Source: Gilliamella sp. ESL0405
GTDB lineage: Bacteria; Pseudomonadota; Gammaproteobacteria; Enterobacterales; Orbaceae
Direction: 5' to 3'
Length of the DNA: 64,000 nt
Assembly (NCBI RefSeq): GCF_019469205.1
Contig: NZ_CP048265.1
Coordinates: 1,302,001-1,366,000 of the forward strand
In this document: positions 1 through 9,782 of the stretch, piece by piece
Layout of the letters: every line of letters begins with the position of its first letter
How positions within the stretch are numbered: position 1 is the stretch's first letter
Translations under genes and position numbers: made by a program
Notes under the pieces: generated by a model
The model's database searches: none
What the model was told of the DNA's origin: nothing
The model's input: the letters and a program-made list of their open reading frames with translations, nothing else

Positions 1-344
1 AAGGTATTAATCGGTAAGATGAGTGCACCTTTAGTCAAATGTCCTAAATGATAAAGACACGATAAACGTTCCGATACAATATCTTGATGCGGTGAAAAAC
101 TGTCATAAGGTAAGGTTTCCCAATCGGGAAAGAATATTGACGGAAAGCGAGAAAACTGTTTCAGCTCCTCATTAATTCGGGTAGTTTGTTGCATATCATC
201 GGTAATAATCACAACTAAGCCATTATGCGCTTCAATTACTTGCGCACACAGTTGAGATAATGATGAGCCAACAAGTTCACCCACTTGCTTGATATCACCG
301 GATTTTTTAGGAATGATTGTCGAAATATTCATTATATTAGGCAT
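1..344 (-). CDS. mfd: Transcription-repair coupling factor Mfd, N-terminal fragment
   Basis: The reading frame runs off the left edge, so only about the first 115 residues are present. The translation contains DWETLPYDSFSPHQDI, a hallmark of the Mfd N-terminal UvrB-like region, followed by a segment matching LSxLYxL and LIxPINT. Mfd is the ATP-dependent translocase that removes stalled RNA polymerase and recruits UvrA. Two in-frame ATGs are possible, at 344 and 332, and neither has a clear Shine-Dalgarno sequence; I used the longer. It is divergent from lolC, the same neighbourhood as in E. coli. Identity is recognised from sequence; the fragment end is a window artefact, not a truncation. 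Confidence 0.9.
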   Translation of the reverse strand, partial: MPNIMNISTIIPKKSGDIKQVGELVGSSLSQLCAQVIEAHNGLVVIITDDMQQTTRINEELKQFSRFPSIFFPDWETLPYDSFSPHQDIVSERLSCLYHLGHLTKGALILPINT

Positions 345-495
345 GATAAGGTTAATTGATATCGTTGCGATAGTTATCGCAGGATTATAACGTAATTACG
401 TGGTTGTTTTCTATATCTGTTTAATCCTGTATGATAAGCACTTTACATTCAACTCGTTAAGCTTTATCACAAAGTTTCAGGTATTGTATACGTTT

Positions 496-1707
496 ATGTC
501 AAAAATATTTCGCCCATTAGTGTTTTTTATTGGCTTGCGTTATGTCTACGGTCAAAAGACCGACGGCTTTGGCAGGTTTGTATCATGGCTGTCGATGATC
601 GGCATTATGCTAGGTTCTATCGGTCTGATTGTTGTATTATCGGTTATGAATGGCCTTGAAGAACAGATGCAAAACAGTATTTTAAAGTTTTTTCCGCAAG
701 CGCAAATTACCACACAACAAGGTCGACTCGATCCGGTTGCCTTTCCTTCATCACAATTTGAAAAAATTCCCGGCGTTAACCGCATTACGCCCTTAGTCAC
801 CGGTGATGTGATTTTACAAAGTGAGCATAGCATCACGGTTAGTACCTTAATGGGGATTAATGCTGAAGATAACGATCCGATTACTCACTATATTTACATG
901 GGCGAGATTTCCGCACTTAAAGCCGGACAATATAATGTGATTTTAGGACAGAGCTTAGCTAATCAACTAGGCGTGGGATTGGGTGATAAAATTCGCTTAA
1001 TGGTGACTGACGCCAGCCAAATTACGCCAATCGGTCGTATTCCTTCACAGCGGTTATTTAATGTTGTTGGGCTGTTTGCCGTCAATCATGATATCAATCA
1101 AGCATTAATTTATGTTAATCAAACCGATGCCAAAAATTTATTACGTTATCGTGGCAACGACATTACCAGTTGGCGGCTGTTTTTAGATAAACCATTAGAT
1201 ATTGCTTCAGTGGTCAGCGCACCATTACCGGACGGATTAGTCTTTAATGATTGGCGAGCTAAGCGAGGCGAGCTATTTCAAGCGGTTAAAATGGAAAAAA
1301 ATGTTATGGGGTTACTCATTAGCTTAATTGTTATTGTGGCGGCATTTAATATTATCACCTCGCTGAGCTTGTTAGTTATGGAAAAACAAGGCGAAGTTGC
1401 CATTTTGAAAACGCAAGGGCTGTCACGATTAAAAATCATGCTCATTTTTATTATTCAAGGTGCGACATCGGGCATCATTGGTACCTTGTTAGGCAGTACG
1501 ATAGGATTGTTGATTGCGCTTTATCTCAATGAAATCATGCAAGTTTTAGGCTTATCGTTCGCCGGTATTTTGTTGCCGTCTTTGATTGAACCGACACAAA
1601 TTATATTAATTATTTTTGGATTGCTTATGTTATCGTTAATTTCAACTATTTATCCTGCCTACCGTGCCGCTAATATTCAACCTGCCGAGGCTTTACGTTA
1701 TGAATAA
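496..1707 (+). CDS. lolC: Lipoprotein-releasing ABC transporter membrane subunit LolC
   Basis: LolC and LolE form the inner-membrane part of LolCDE, which extracts outer-membrane lipoproteins from the inner membrane and passes them to LolA. The 403-aa product has the family layout: one TM helix after the N-terminal LRYVYGQ region, a large periplasmic domain, then three C-terminal FtsX-type TM helices ending with the [15 protein letters not shown] motif. I chose ATG 496 because it gives MSKIFRPL and a length close to E. coli LolC (399 aa). An in-frame GTG at 400 would add 32 residues unlike the family. It overlaps lolD by 8 bp, so translation is probably coupled. Confidence 0.96.
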   Translation: MSKIFRPLVFFIGLRYVYGQKTDGFGRFVSWLSMIGIMLGSIGLIVVLSVMNGLEEQMQNSILKFFPQAQITTQQGRLDPVAFPSSQFEKIPGVNRITPLVTGDVILQSEHSITVSTLMGINAEDNDPITHYIYMGEISALKAGQYNVILGQSLANQLGVGLGDKIRLMVTDASQITPIGRIPSQRLFNVVGLFAVNHDINQALIYVNQTDAKNLLRYRGNDITSWRLFLDKPLDIASVVSAPLPDGLVFNDWRAKRGELFQAVKMEKNVMGLLISLIVIVAAFNIITSLSLLVMEKQGEVAILKTQGLSRLKIMLIFIIQGATSGIIGTLLGSTIGLLIALYLNEIMQVLGLSFAGILLPSLIEPTQIILIIFGLLMLSLISTIYPAYRAANIQPAEALRYE

Positions 1708-2416
1708 TTCAGAAAAACTACTGTCAGCTAAAAATCTGTGTAAAACCTATCAAGAAGGCAAAATGGTGACAGAGGTGTTAAAAGATGTCACGTTTGATAT
1801 CTATCCAAAATCATTAATGGCAATTATTGGTAGTTCCGGCTCAGGTAAAAGTACCTTGTTGCATCTGCTTGGCGGATTAGATCAACCGACATCGGGTGAA
1901 ATTTTGTTTAAGTCGCAACAACTTAATCGGTTATCCGAGCAGGAAAAGGCGCAACTGCGTAATCAACAAATTGGATTTGTTTATCAATTTCATCACCTTT
2001 TACCTGATTTTACGGCGCTGGAAAATGTCGCTATGCCGCTTCTAATTGGCGGAGTAAAACCAAACGAAGCCAAACAACGGGCTATGGCGATGCTTGAATC
2101 GGTTAATTTAGTTAAACGAGCCAATCATCGCCCGTCTGAGCTCTCTGGCGGTGAGCGTCAGCGAGTGGCAATTGGGCGCGCGTTAATTAATAATCCGGCT
2201 TTAGTTATGGCTGATGAGCCAACCGGTAATCTCGATAAATCAACAGCCGATGCGATTTTTGATCTGCTTATCAAGTTAAACCGTGAACATGGTACCGCCT
2301 TTTTAGTGGTCACCCATGATTTAGCATTAGCAAACAAACTTGATAAACAGTTAATTATGAGTGACGGGCGATTAACTGAAAGCAGTGCAGCCAACACAAG
2401 TTTAATGGGTAATTAA
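1700..2416 (+). CDS. lolD: Lipoprotein-releasing ABC transporter ATPase LolD
   Basis: This is the ATPase of the LolCDE complex, on the cytoplasmic face. The 238-aa protein shows Walker [10 protein letters not shown], the signature LSGGERQR, Walker B with ADEPTGNLD and the H-loop VVTHD. The [19 protein letters not shown] stretch is typical of the LolD/MacB branch. The ATG at 1700 lies inside the 3' end of lolC; a start at 1664 would add 12 residues inside lolC and is less likely. The gene is followed after one base by lolE, so lolCDE is one operon. Confidence 0.97.
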   Translation: MNNSEKLLSAKNLCKTYQEGKMVTEVLKDVTFDIYPKSLMAIIGSSGSGKSTLLHLLGGLDQPTSGEILFKSQQLNRLSEQEKAQLRNQQIGFVYQFHHLLPDFTALENVAMPLLIGGVKPNEAKQRAMAMLESVNLVKRANHRPSELSGGERQRVAIGRALINNPALVMADEPTGNLDKSTADAIFDLLIKLNREHGTAFLVVTHDLALANKLDKQLIMSDGRLTESSAANTSLMGN

Positions 2417-2417
2417 T

Positions 2418-3659
2418 ATGATTTTATCTCTCTTTACCGCCATTAGATTTCGCCGAGGGCGCCGTAAAAGTGGCATGGTGTCGTTAATTTCAATTGTTTC
2501 AACCTTCAGTATTGCTATAGGTATAGCGGCGCTAATTATTGGTTTGAGTGCCATGAATGGCTTTGAGCGTGAACTGCATAATCGGGTTTTATCGGTCGTG
2601 CCGCACGGTCAATTATATCCGGAAATCGGTAACTTAGATAATTGGCGAGATATCCAACAAGAGCTAAAAGATAATAGCCCAAACATAGTTTCAAGCGCTC
2701 CTTTTGTCAGTTTTACCGGTTTGGTTGAAAACGGGAGTAAGCTGGGGGCGGTCGAGGTGCAAGGGGTTGATCCGGTGCAAGAGCAACAAATCAGCGCTTT
2801 ACCTAATTATGTTTTAAATGATAAATGGTCATCGTTTAAGGCAGACCAGCAACAAATTATCCTTGGATCTGGGTTAGCCAAAAGTTTAGCGGTGAGCGAA
2901 GGAGATTGGGTATCGTTATTAATTCCGGTATCAAGCGAACCGAATCAGCTTAAATCCCCGAGAAGGGTACGTTTACAAGTGCAAGGTATTTTAGAATTAA
3001 GTGGTAGTTTAAGTAATAATATCGCTTTAGTGCCGTTGAGTGATGCGCAAAATCTGCTGGATATGGGTGACAGTGTCACGGGTTTAATGATCAATGTGAA
3101 TAATCTTTATCAAGCCAATCAGATCATCGGCCTGGCGGCATTAAATCTTAACGAAAATATGACCTTCAACAGTTGGGAAAACAGTTTCGGTTTTATGTAT
3201 CGTGATATCCAAATGATCAGGCAAATTATGTATCTGGCAATGATTGTCGTGATTGGCGTTGCCTGTTTTAATATTGTCTCAACCTTAGTTATTGCGGTAA
3301 AAGATAAACAACGAGATATTGCGATTTTAAAAACCCTCGGTGCAACCAACCGCCTAATTAGACATATCTTTATTTGGTATGGGGTTATCTCAGGCTTGAT
3401 CGGCAGTATCATTGGGGTGATTTTAGGGGTGCTAATGTCATGGCAACTTTCAAACATAATGAAAGGGGTTGAGTCATTAATGGGGCATAAAATTTTGAAC
3501 AGTAATATCTACTTTATCGATTTTTTACCGTCCGAAATTCATTTTCTTGATGTGTTAATTGTCTTTATCACCGCGATGCTGTTAAGTTTGATTGCCAGTT
3601 ATTATCCAGCCCGACGAGCGTGTAAAATCGATCCGGCACGTATTTTAAATAGCTTTTAA
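2418..3659 (+). CDS. lolE: Lipoprotein-releasing ABC transporter membrane subunit LolE
   Basis: This is the second membrane subunit of LolCDE, 413 aa (E. coli 414). The N-terminal RFRRGRRKSGMVSLISIVS segment precedes the first TM helix, a periplasmic domain of about 200 residues follows, and three FtsX-type TM helices close the protein with SYYPARRACKIDPARIL. The sequence is clearly distinct from LolC, so this species has the separate C and E subunits of enteric bacteria rather than a single LolF. It starts one base after the lolD stop and ends just before a strong terminator. Confidence 0.97.
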   Translation: MILSLFTAIRFRRGRRKSGMVSLISIVSTFSIAIGIAALIIGLSAMNGFERELHNRVLSVVPHGQLYPEIGNLDNWRDIQQELKDNSPNIVSSAPFVSFTGLVENGSKLGAVEVQGVDPVQEQQISALPNYVLNDKWSSFKADQQQIILGSGLAKSLAVSEGDWVSLLIPVSSEPNQLKSPRRVRLQVQGILELSGSLSNNIALVPLSDAQNLLDMGDSVTGLMINVNNLYQANQIIGLAALNLNENMTFNSWENSFGFMYRDIQMIRQIMYLAMIVVIGVACFNIVSTLVIAVKDKQRDIAILKTLGATNRLIRHIFIWYGVISGLIGSIIGVILGVLMSWQLSNIMKGVESLMGHKILNSNIYFIDFLPSEIHFLDVLIVFITAMLLSLIASYYPARRACKIDPARILNSF

Positions 3660-3675
3660 TCGTCTGATTGATTTT

Positions 3676-3716
3676 AAAAAAAGGCGTTATTATTGATGTA
3701 TATAACGCCTTTTTTT
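3676..3716. terminator. Bidirectional intrinsic terminator, lolCDE / rhomboid gene
   Basis: A 10-bp inverted repeat, AAGGCGTTAT with ATAACGCCTT, is flanked by an A-run on one side and a T-run on the other, so it can work in both directions. It sits between the convergent ends of lolE and the rhomboid gene. Confidence 0.9.
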
Positions 3717-3719
3717 AGT

Positions 3720-4448
3720 TTAATAATAGTAGCGATAGTTAGCAGGAAATTGATAATCTAGATAAGCTAGATATAAACCTACGGCCGCTATTATAAAAAT
3801 TATCCCAATAATGATATTTAATAAACTGCTAGAGTATTTAAACTTTCGTAGACATGCCGAAACTATCCCACCGAGAATAAATCCGGTTACGGCACCGCCA
3901 ATATGCGCCATATTATCGATAGACGGTAGCAAGCCGATTGCGGCGGTAAGCACTAAACTGACAATAATTGATTTTATTGGCAGCTGCTCCATATCAACGT
4001 GATTAACAAGTGAAAACGCCAGGAAAGCCGTAATAATACCTAAAATCGCTCCCGATGCCCCACAGCTAATCACAACCACATTTATTGTGGTAATATCACT
4101 GGCTAAACTGCCATAAAGTCCGGACAGAAAATAGATACCTAAAAAAGCAAAAGGTGGGATGACTCTTTCTAAAATGCTGCCGACACTCCATAAGGCAAGC
4201 ATATTCATCGCTAAGTGGGTAACGCTAATATGTACAAAAAGGTTGGTAAACATGCGCCAATATTGACCGGAGAAAGTCAATTGCGCAACATCCGCCCCCC
4301 AATCAATCAAAAACGCGTTATCATGAGTGGTAAGTCCTCGACTATCAAGCATTCGGGAGATAATAAAATAGGCAACATTTATTACCACAAGTGAGCTAGT
4401 AATTTTGGTTTGTTTGGCTAAAAAAAGTGTCTGTTTTAATAAACTCAT
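3720..4448 (-). CDS. Rhomboid-family intramembrane serine protease
   Basis: Rhomboids cleave membrane proteins inside the bilayer. The 242-aa product has six to seven hydrophobic helices. The catalytic serine is S132 in GASGAILG and its histidine partner is H182 in NMAHIGG. The conserved HxxxxHxxxN signature is present (H73, H78, N82 in FVHISVTHLAMN). The long N-terminal cytoplasmic domain of E. coli GlpG is missing, so I do not call it glpG. Substrate is unknown. It ends at the shared terminator with lolE and stands alone, not in an operon with the acetyltransferase 64 bp upstream unless transcription reads through. Confidence 0.9.
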   Translation of the reverse strand: MSLLKQTLFLAKQTKITSSLVVINVAYFIISRMLDSRGLTTHDNAFLIDWGADVAQLTFSGQYWRMFTNLFVHISVTHLAMNMLALWSVGSILERVIPPFAFLGIYFLSGLYGSLASDITTINVVVISCGASGAILGIITAFLAFSLVNHVDMEQLPIKSIIVSLVLTAAIGLLPSIDNMAHIGGAVTGFILGGIVSACLRKFKYSSSLLNIIIGIIFIIAAVGLYLAYLDYQFPANYRYYY

Positions 4449-4512
4449 AACGAAATAATCCTTTCAGATAAATCAGTAGAATAAAGCGATATCATTGTCA
4501 GTCAATAAACGG

Positions 4513-5007
4513 TTAATTTAGCGGTTTACCAAAAATGACTAAATCACGTGAAACACCGTCAAGTTCGGCAACATTTGGCAATAATCCCCATTGTTGATAG
4601 TGCATTTTTTTAAATAAATTGACACTGGCGGTGTTGTGTCCAAAAACAAAGCTAAGAATAGTGTTTATGCCTGCTTGCTGAGCAAATGCTTCAATCTTTG
4701 CCACCATTATTTGTCCGATTTTTTTACCTCTAAAATCCTGATGAAGATAGAGGCTGATCTCAACAGTTTTATCATAAGCCGGCCGACCATAAAATGATGA
4801 CAAACTCACCCAGCCACAAGGTTGGTTGTGATATTTGATTAGCCAAAGGGGGCGATGTTGAGGATTGTGCTGGTTAAACCAATCGAGCCGACTTTCAACA
4901 GTAACCGGATTGATATCAGCCGTTACCGAACGACTGGCAATGGTTGAATTATACACATCAACAATAAAGGCTAAATCATCTAAAGTGGCATCACAGTATG
5001 TAATCAT
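4513..5007 (-). CDS. GNAT acetyltransferase, phosphinothricin acetyltransferase-like
   Basis: This 164-aa protein has the Pat/Bar/YncA layout: an N-terminal ATLDDLAFIVDVYN helix, the acetyl-CoA loop around FRGKKIGQIMV, and an NxASVxLFxKMHYQ-type beta5-alpha4 segment. Relatives acetylate phosphinothricin, methionine sulfoximine or similar amino-acid analogues; the substrate here cannot be told from sequence. Its upstream side is the tandem array beginning about 200 bp away, and the core motif of that array is in the same relative orientation as at the A2M genes. Confidence 0.82.
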   Translation of the reverse strand: MITYCDATLDDLAFIVDVYNSTIASRSVTADINPVTVESRLDWFNQHNPQHRPLWLIKYHNQPCGWVSLSSFYGRPAYDKTVEISLYLHQDFRGKKIGQIMVAKIEAFAQQAGINTILSFVFGHNTASVNLFKKMHYQQWGLLPNVAELDGVSRDLVIFGKPLN

Positions 5008-5207
5008 AATGAATCTAAAATTTGGACAGTGTGATTTATTGTAATTTGATTATCACAGGCAAGCAACCGAGAATATAAAGCAATCTACTTGCCGAATTTG
5101 TCTGATTGGCTTTAACAACTTTAGGTAAGTGATATTGAGTGTATTAAACGCCCGGGACAAATCTCGTTACTCGACCCAAAGCCATAAACTTGCATTGAAA
5201 TATCAAT

Positions 5208-6150
5208 TGTTATTTTAAAAACGGTTTTATACTGAAACATGGGTATTTTCTGAAAGTTCTTTACAAGCTATTTTGGGGAGATTAAGTGTTAATCTGATTT
5301 TCTAAATGCCTGTATCTGTTTCAAAGTAACGCTAAGGATAGGGTATTTAATCCGACAGAAATGGTTTTAAGCACATCATTGATTCATCTTTTAAAAAACG
5401 TTTTTACTAAAACATAGGTATTTTCTGAAAGTTTTTGACAAGCAATTTTGGGGAAATTAAGTGTTAATCTGATTTTCTAAATGCCTATATCTGTTTCAAA
5501 GTAACGCTAAGGATAGGGTATTTAATCTGGCAGAAATGGTTTTAGGCACATCATTGATTCATCTTTTTAAAAACGTTTTTTACTAAAACATAGGTATTTT
5601 CTGAAAGTTTTTGACAAGCTATTTTGATACGATTAAGTATTAATCTGATTTTCTAAATGCCTGTATCTGTTTCAAAGTAACGCTAAGGATAGGGTATTTA
5701 ATCTGGCAGAAATGGTTTTAAGCACAACGTTGATTTATTTTTTTATATAAGCATTTATACTGAAATATAGGTATTTTCTGAAAGTTTTTGACAAACTATT
5801 TTGGGGAGATTAAATGTTAATCTGATTTATCTAATTGTTTGTATCTGTTTCAAAGTAACGCTAAGGATAGGGTATTTAATCTGGCAGAAATGGTTTTAAG
5901 CACATCATTGATTTATTTTTTTATATAAGCTTTTATACTGAAACATGGGTATTTTCTGAAAGTTTTTGACAAACTATTTTGGGGAGATTAAATGTTAATC
6001 TGATTTATCTAATTGTTTGTATCTGTTTCAAACTAACGTTAGGGGTAGGGTATTAAATCTGGCAGAAATGGTTTTAAGCACATCATTGATTCATCTTTTT
6101 AAAAACGTTTTTTACTAAAACATAGGTGTTTTCTGAAACTTCTTGTCAAG
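5208..6150. repeat. Tandem array of six ~177-bp non-coding units
   Basis: The recognisable core, ACTRAAAYATRGGTRTTTTC, starts at 5231, 5406, 5582, 5759, 5937 and 6114, giving spacings of 175 to 178 bp. Each full unit also holds TTTTTGACAAG (TTCTTTACAAG in unit 1), a small dyad GATTAA-gtg-TTAATC, CTGTTTCAAAGTAACGCTA, and TCTGGCAGAAATGG. The sixth copy stops after the core. Units differ by scattered substitutions and all frames carry stops, so it is not coding. The core recurs singly at 36962, 43383 and, inverted, at 51611. The stretch 5008-5207 ahead of the array holds nothing I recognise. Confidence 0.95.
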
Positions 6151-6223
6151 TCATTTAAGTCAATTTCGTTTTGATTTGTTATACAGCTTGTTGAGTAACG
6201 GTATTATTGTCTTACTCACGTTG

Positions 6224-6808
6224 TTAGGGTAATTGGATAATCACTCGCCCACGGGTTATGTCGCTGATGTTTTTTTGTAGTATTGCGGTTTTATCTTCAG
6301 TGATTGCCAACCTAACATTGACGCCTTGTGCATCAAAATCTTGATTTTCAATAATCGCATCAAGCTCTTTAAGTCGATTTTCAATGATAGGCCATTCACT
6401 GTAATAGCAGTGAAATTCGACCGGTATGCGTGTGATAAGCTCAATCAGTTCGGCTTGTTGTAAACAGTGGCTGGCACTACCGCCATAGGCTCGTATCAAG
6501 CCACCGGTACCCAGTTTTATACCACCAAAATAACGGGTAACCACCACCACGACTTGATCACAATCTTGCCCTTCAATGGCCGATAAAATAGGGCGCCCGG
6601 CGGTGCTGGTCGGTTCACCGTCATCATTAAAGCGATACTGTTGCCCAATCTTCCACGCCCAGCAGTTGTGGGTGGCATTTGGATCACTGATTTGGTCAAT
6701 AAACTCTCCGGCTTGCTGGGGATTTACCACCGGCGCCGCATTAACAATAAAGCGGCTTTTTTTGATCTCTTCGATGAATTGGGTCGGTTTTGCTAATGTA
6801 TATGGCAT
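6224..6808 (-). CDS. yigZ: IMPACT-family protein YigZ
   Basis: The 194-aa product matches the YigZ/IMPACT family (UPF0029 N-terminal domain plus a C-terminal DUF1949 ferredoxin-like domain). Visible signatures are KKSRFI near residue 18, DPNATHNCWAWKIG near 42-55, and DDGEPTSTAGRPIL followed by VVVVTRYFGGIKLGTGGLIRAYG. Eukaryotic IMPACT modulates Gcn2; the bacterial role is not established. It is slightly shorter than E. coli YigZ (about 205 aa). It is divergent from nfi with 54 bp between starts. Confidence 0.93.
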   Translation of the reverse strand: MPYTLAKPTQFIEEIKKSRFIVNAAPVVNPQQAGEFIDQISDPNATHNCWAWKIGQQYRFNDDGEPTSTAGRPILSAIEGQDCDQVVVVVTRYFGGIKLGTGGLIRAYGGSASHCLQQAELIELITRIPVEFHCYYSEWPIIENRLKELDAIIENQDFDAQGVNVRLAITEDKTAILQKNISDITRGRVIIQLP

Positions 6809-6862
6809 ACTAATTCTGGTAAAATCGATTTATTGCCATAGATCATACTCAGCGAAATAAAA

Positions 6863-7534
6863 ATGTCTATCAATTTAGAACAATTAAAACAATCACAACA
6901 ACAATTAGCCGGGCAGGTTAAACTAACTGATGAGTTTAGCTCATCGGTGAAATTAATTGGTGGTACCGATGTGGGTTTTGAAGATGACGGTCGAATTACC
7001 CGAGCAGCCATTGTGATTTTAACTTACCCGCAATTGGTGCTGGTTGAGCATCATATCGCTCGTATAGAGACGACCTTTCCCTATATTCCCGGCTATCTCT
7101 CTTTCCGTGAGTATCCGGCTTTACTTGCCGCCTGGCAACAAGTTGAACATAAACCGGATTTGCTTTTTGTCGACGGTCAAGGCATTGCCCATCCTCGCCG
7201 CTTAGGTATCGCCAGCCATCTTGGGTTGTTATTGGATATGCCAACTATCGGTGTAGCTAAAAAGCGTCTTTGCGGTCAATTTCAGCCGATTGCCAAAGTC
7301 GCCGGTAATGTCACTGCGTTAATTGATAAACAGGCGCAAATTGGTTGGGTTCTACAAAGCAAAAATAACTGTAATCCGTTATTTATCTCACCCGGTCATC
7401 GTGTTAGTTTCGATAGTGCACTCAAATGGGTGAACTTATGTTTACGGGGATATCGCTTACCGGAGCCGACACGCTGGGCGGATGCGGTTGCGTCCAATAA
7501 ACCTTTATTTAAGAAATTTTGCCATGACAACTGA
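6863..7534 (+). CDS. nfi: Endonuclease V (deoxyinosine 3' endonuclease)
   Basis: Endonuclease V cleaves one phosphodiester bond 3' of deoxyinosine and starts repair of deaminated adenine. The 223-aa length equals that of E. coli Nfi. Family motifs are GGTDVGF (D36), [11 protein letters not shown] (E83), [12 protein letters not shown] (D104, H110) and IGVAKKRL (K133), matching the metal and substrate residues of the family. It overlaps the next gene by 11 bp, an arrangement implying co-translation with trmN6. Confidence 0.97.
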   Translation: MSINLEQLKQSQQQLAGQVKLTDEFSSSVKLIGGTDVGFEDDGRITRAAIVILTYPQLVLVEHHIARIETTFPYIPGYLSFREYPALLAAWQQVEHKPDLLFVDGQGIAHPRRLGIASHLGLLLDMPTIGVAKKRLCGQFQPIAKVAGNVTALIDKQAQIGWVLQSKNNCNPLFISPGHRVSFDSALKWVNLCLRGYRLPEPTRWADAVASNKPLFKKFCHDN

Positions 7535-8270
7535 TCAAACAGCATTAAAAAAAGGCGGATTTACCTTTAAGCGCTTTTTTGTCGCCCACGATAACAGCCC
7601 AATGAAAGTGACGACCGATAGCTGCTTATTAGGTGCTTGGACGCCACTGGAACCGATGCCCAAAAAGGTGTTGGATATTGGTTGCGGTTGTGGTGTTATT
7701 GCGTTAATGCTAGCACAACGTTTAGCAGGTACCGATTGTCAAATCGATGCGATTGATATTGATGAGCAAGCGGTTAAACAGTGCCAGCAAAATAGTTTGC
7801 AAGCCGATTTTCAATCGATTAATGCGATGATTGCCGATCTTAATCAGTTTCAATTAAATCAAGCCCATTGTTATGATCTGATTGTGACCAATCCGCCTTA
7901 TTTTGCCTCAGCCGTTGCCTGCCGAACTACAAGGCGGCAGTTTGCGCGTTATACTGAAACGTTAAGCTTTACAGAGCTTATTGCCTCAGTTAAACGACTG
8001 TTGTCGTTAAACGGGCTTTTTTGTTTAGTCCTGCCTTATCACTTAGCCGATCAGTTTAAGATGTTATGTGAGTCAAATCAGCTCTATTTACACCAGCAGA
8101 TGAATGTTAACTATAGTGCAGATAAAGACTATTCGTTGTCACTAATGGCGTTTGCTTTTGAGCCAACGCACAATGTCTTAACCCAGCAACTTTGTATGCG
8201 TGATGTTGACGGGTGTTACTCAAAAGCGTTCAGAGCGCTATTAACTGACTTTTATCTGTTCAGAAAATAA
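7524..8270 (+). CDS. trmN6: tRNA1(Val) A37 N6-methyltransferase TrmN6 (YfiC)
   Basis: The enzyme methylates N6 of A37 in tRNA-Val with SAM. The 248-aa protein starts near the diagnostic [13 protein letters not shown] segment, has SAM motif I at [15 protein letters not shown] (residues 51-65) and the N6-adenine catalytic motif NPPY at 123-126. I chose ATG 7524, which overlaps the nfi stop by 11 bp. An earlier in-frame start at 7482 would add 14 residues not seen in E. coli YfiC. It ends 15 bp from the convergent antiporter gene. Confidence 0.93.
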   Translation: MTTDQTALKKGGFTFKRFFVAHDNSPMKVTTDSCLLGAWTPLEPMPKKVLDIGCGCGVIALMLAQRLAGTDCQIDAIDIDEQAVKQCQQNSLQADFQSINAMIADLNQFQLNQAHCYDLIVTNPPYFASAVACRTTRRQFARYTETLSFTELIASVKRLLSLNGLFCLVLPYHLADQFKMLCESNQLYLHQQMNVNYSADKDYSLSLMAFAFEPTHNVLTQQLCMRDVDGCYSKAFRALLTDFYLFRK

Positions 8271-8285
8271 CGCCATTTACTGATA

Positions 8286-9695
8286 TTAACTTGGCAGGAT
8301 ATAAAAATAGATGATAGCAATGATTGCCAGTGTAATGATTGCTATCGCATAAAGTTTATCATGCAGATAGCTAAATGCAGGTAAGTTTCGCTGTTTGCGG
8401 GCATAAAGATAAAAAACCAGCCCCACACTATATAAAATCATCGATAACAGTAAATAGGACATGCCACCTGCATAAATCAGCCAAAATCCGTAGATAGATC
8501 CGGCTGAGCCAATCAATATCAGATAAGCTTTACCACGATTTAAAGCGAGTTTAAACACAAACAGCGCCGCTAATAAATAGGGGATAAGTACCATTGATGT
8601 CGATAACTGAATCAAGGTGTTGTAACCGGATTGATGAAAGTGCGCCAGAATAATTAAAATGGTAACCAAACATGTGGTTAACCATAACGCATTGGCCGGG
8701 GTGCCGTTTTTATTAAGTTTACCAAAGCATTTTGGTACGGTATGCTTTTCACCTTGTCCGGTGAGAAAGAGCATTTCAGCCGCTAACATCAGCCATGATA
8801 ATAAGCCGCCACTGACTGAAACAATCAAACCCAGATTAATAAAGGTCGCGCCCCAACTGCCGACGACTCGCTCAATCACTAACGCCATAGACGGGTTTTT
8901 CATTTCGGCAAGTTCATTTTGTGGCACAACGCCCAACGATAAGACCGAAACACAAACCAATAACAGACTGGTGATGGCAAAGCCAAAAAATGTTGCTCGA
9001 CTAATGCTGATCATATTTTTGGCTCGAGCAGCATAGACGGTCGCACTTTCAATACCTAAATAGACCCAAACCGTGTAAAGCATGGTGTGCTCGATCTGCT
9101 CGATGATTGTGCCAAGCTGTGGTGAGCCCCAAAAATCGATCTTAAAGGTATTTACCTTAAATGCCAAAATGACACAAATAATAAATAGCCCAATGGGGAT
9201 GATTTTAGCCAGAGTGACTAAACAGTTAAGTAAAAATGCCCGATAGATGCCTTTTAAGACAAAAAAATGGACTATCCATAAAAAAATCAGTCCGGCAATT
9301 ACTGACGGCAAGGTCGTTCCGTCGCCAAAATAATTAAAACAATCAAACGAGCCTATCGCACTAAAAAGAATCACTAAATAGCTGGCACAGGCCATCCATG
9401 CTGATATCCAGTATCCCCATGCAGCATTAAAGCCGATGTAATCGCCAAAGCCTTCACGTACATAGCCGTATAAACCGTCGTTAATTTTATAAAAACGGAT
9501 TGAGAGATATTGAAATATTCTCGTTAGCATTAACATGCCAAATAGGGTAATGACCCATGCAATTAAAATAGCGCCGGCGCCAGCGCCTTCAGCCATATTT
9601 TGCGGTAAACTAAAAATCCCGCTGCCAACAATACTACCTACCACCAAAAGGGTAAGCGGTAGGATGCCGAGTTTTTTTCTTACTGGTGTATTCAT
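8286..9695 (-). CDS. APC-superfamily basic amino acid antiporter (arginine/ornithine type)
   Basis: The 469-aa protein has twelve or so hydrophobic helices and the APC start VVGSIVGSGIFSLPQNMAEGAGAGA, which is typical of the arginine:ornithine antiporter (ArcD/APA) branch. VYLGIESATVYAARAKN, the TM6 region, also fits that branch. It sits 87 bp downstream of a dimethylargininase-like gene on the same strand, so the two are probably co-transcribed. The transported pair could be arginine or a methylarginine against citrulline or ornithine. That is inference from the neighbour; no arginine deiminase, carbamoyltransferase or carbamate kinase gene is present here. Confidence 0.85.
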   Translation of the reverse strand: MNTPVRKKLGILPLTLLVVGSIVGSGIFSLPQNMAEGAGAGAILIAWVITLFGMLMLTRIFQYLSIRFYKINDGLYGYVREGFGDYIGFNAAWGYWISAWMACASYLVILFSAIGSFDCFNYFGDGTTLPSVIAGLIFLWIVHFFVLKGIYRAFLLNCLVTLAKIIPIGLFIICVILAFKVNTFKIDFWGSPQLGTIIEQIEHTMLYTVWVYLGIESATVYAARAKNMISISRATFFGFAITSLLLVCVSVLSLGVVPQNELAEMKNPSMALVIERVVGSWGATFINLGLIVSVSGGLLSWLMLAAEMLFLTGQGEKHTVPKCFGKLNKNGTPANALWLTTCLVTILIILAHFHQSGYNTLIQLSTSMVLIPYLLAALFVFKLALNRGKAYLILIGSAGSIYGFWLIYAGGMSYLLLSMILYSVGLVFYLYARKQRNLPAFSYLHDKLYAIAIITLAIIAIIYFYILPS

Positions 9696-9782
9696 TGTGT
9701 TTTCTTTTTGGTCAATTAAATTGAAATAGGCTCGTATAATTATTGTTTCTCGTCTAACTATTATTTTTCGTTTAACTATGGT

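Noticed and set aside
400-495. GTG start giving a 435-aa LolC
   Set aside because: The extra 32 residues are unlike the family; ATG 496 gives the expected length and N-terminus.
5400-6100. Sigma-70 promoter in each repeat unit from TTGACA
   Set aside because: The sequence 17 bp downstream (TAAGTG or TAAATG) is a poor -10, so I did not annotate promoters.
5231-6150. CRISPR-like array
   Set aside because: The repeats are whole ~177-bp units without unique spacers, and no cas gene is in the window.
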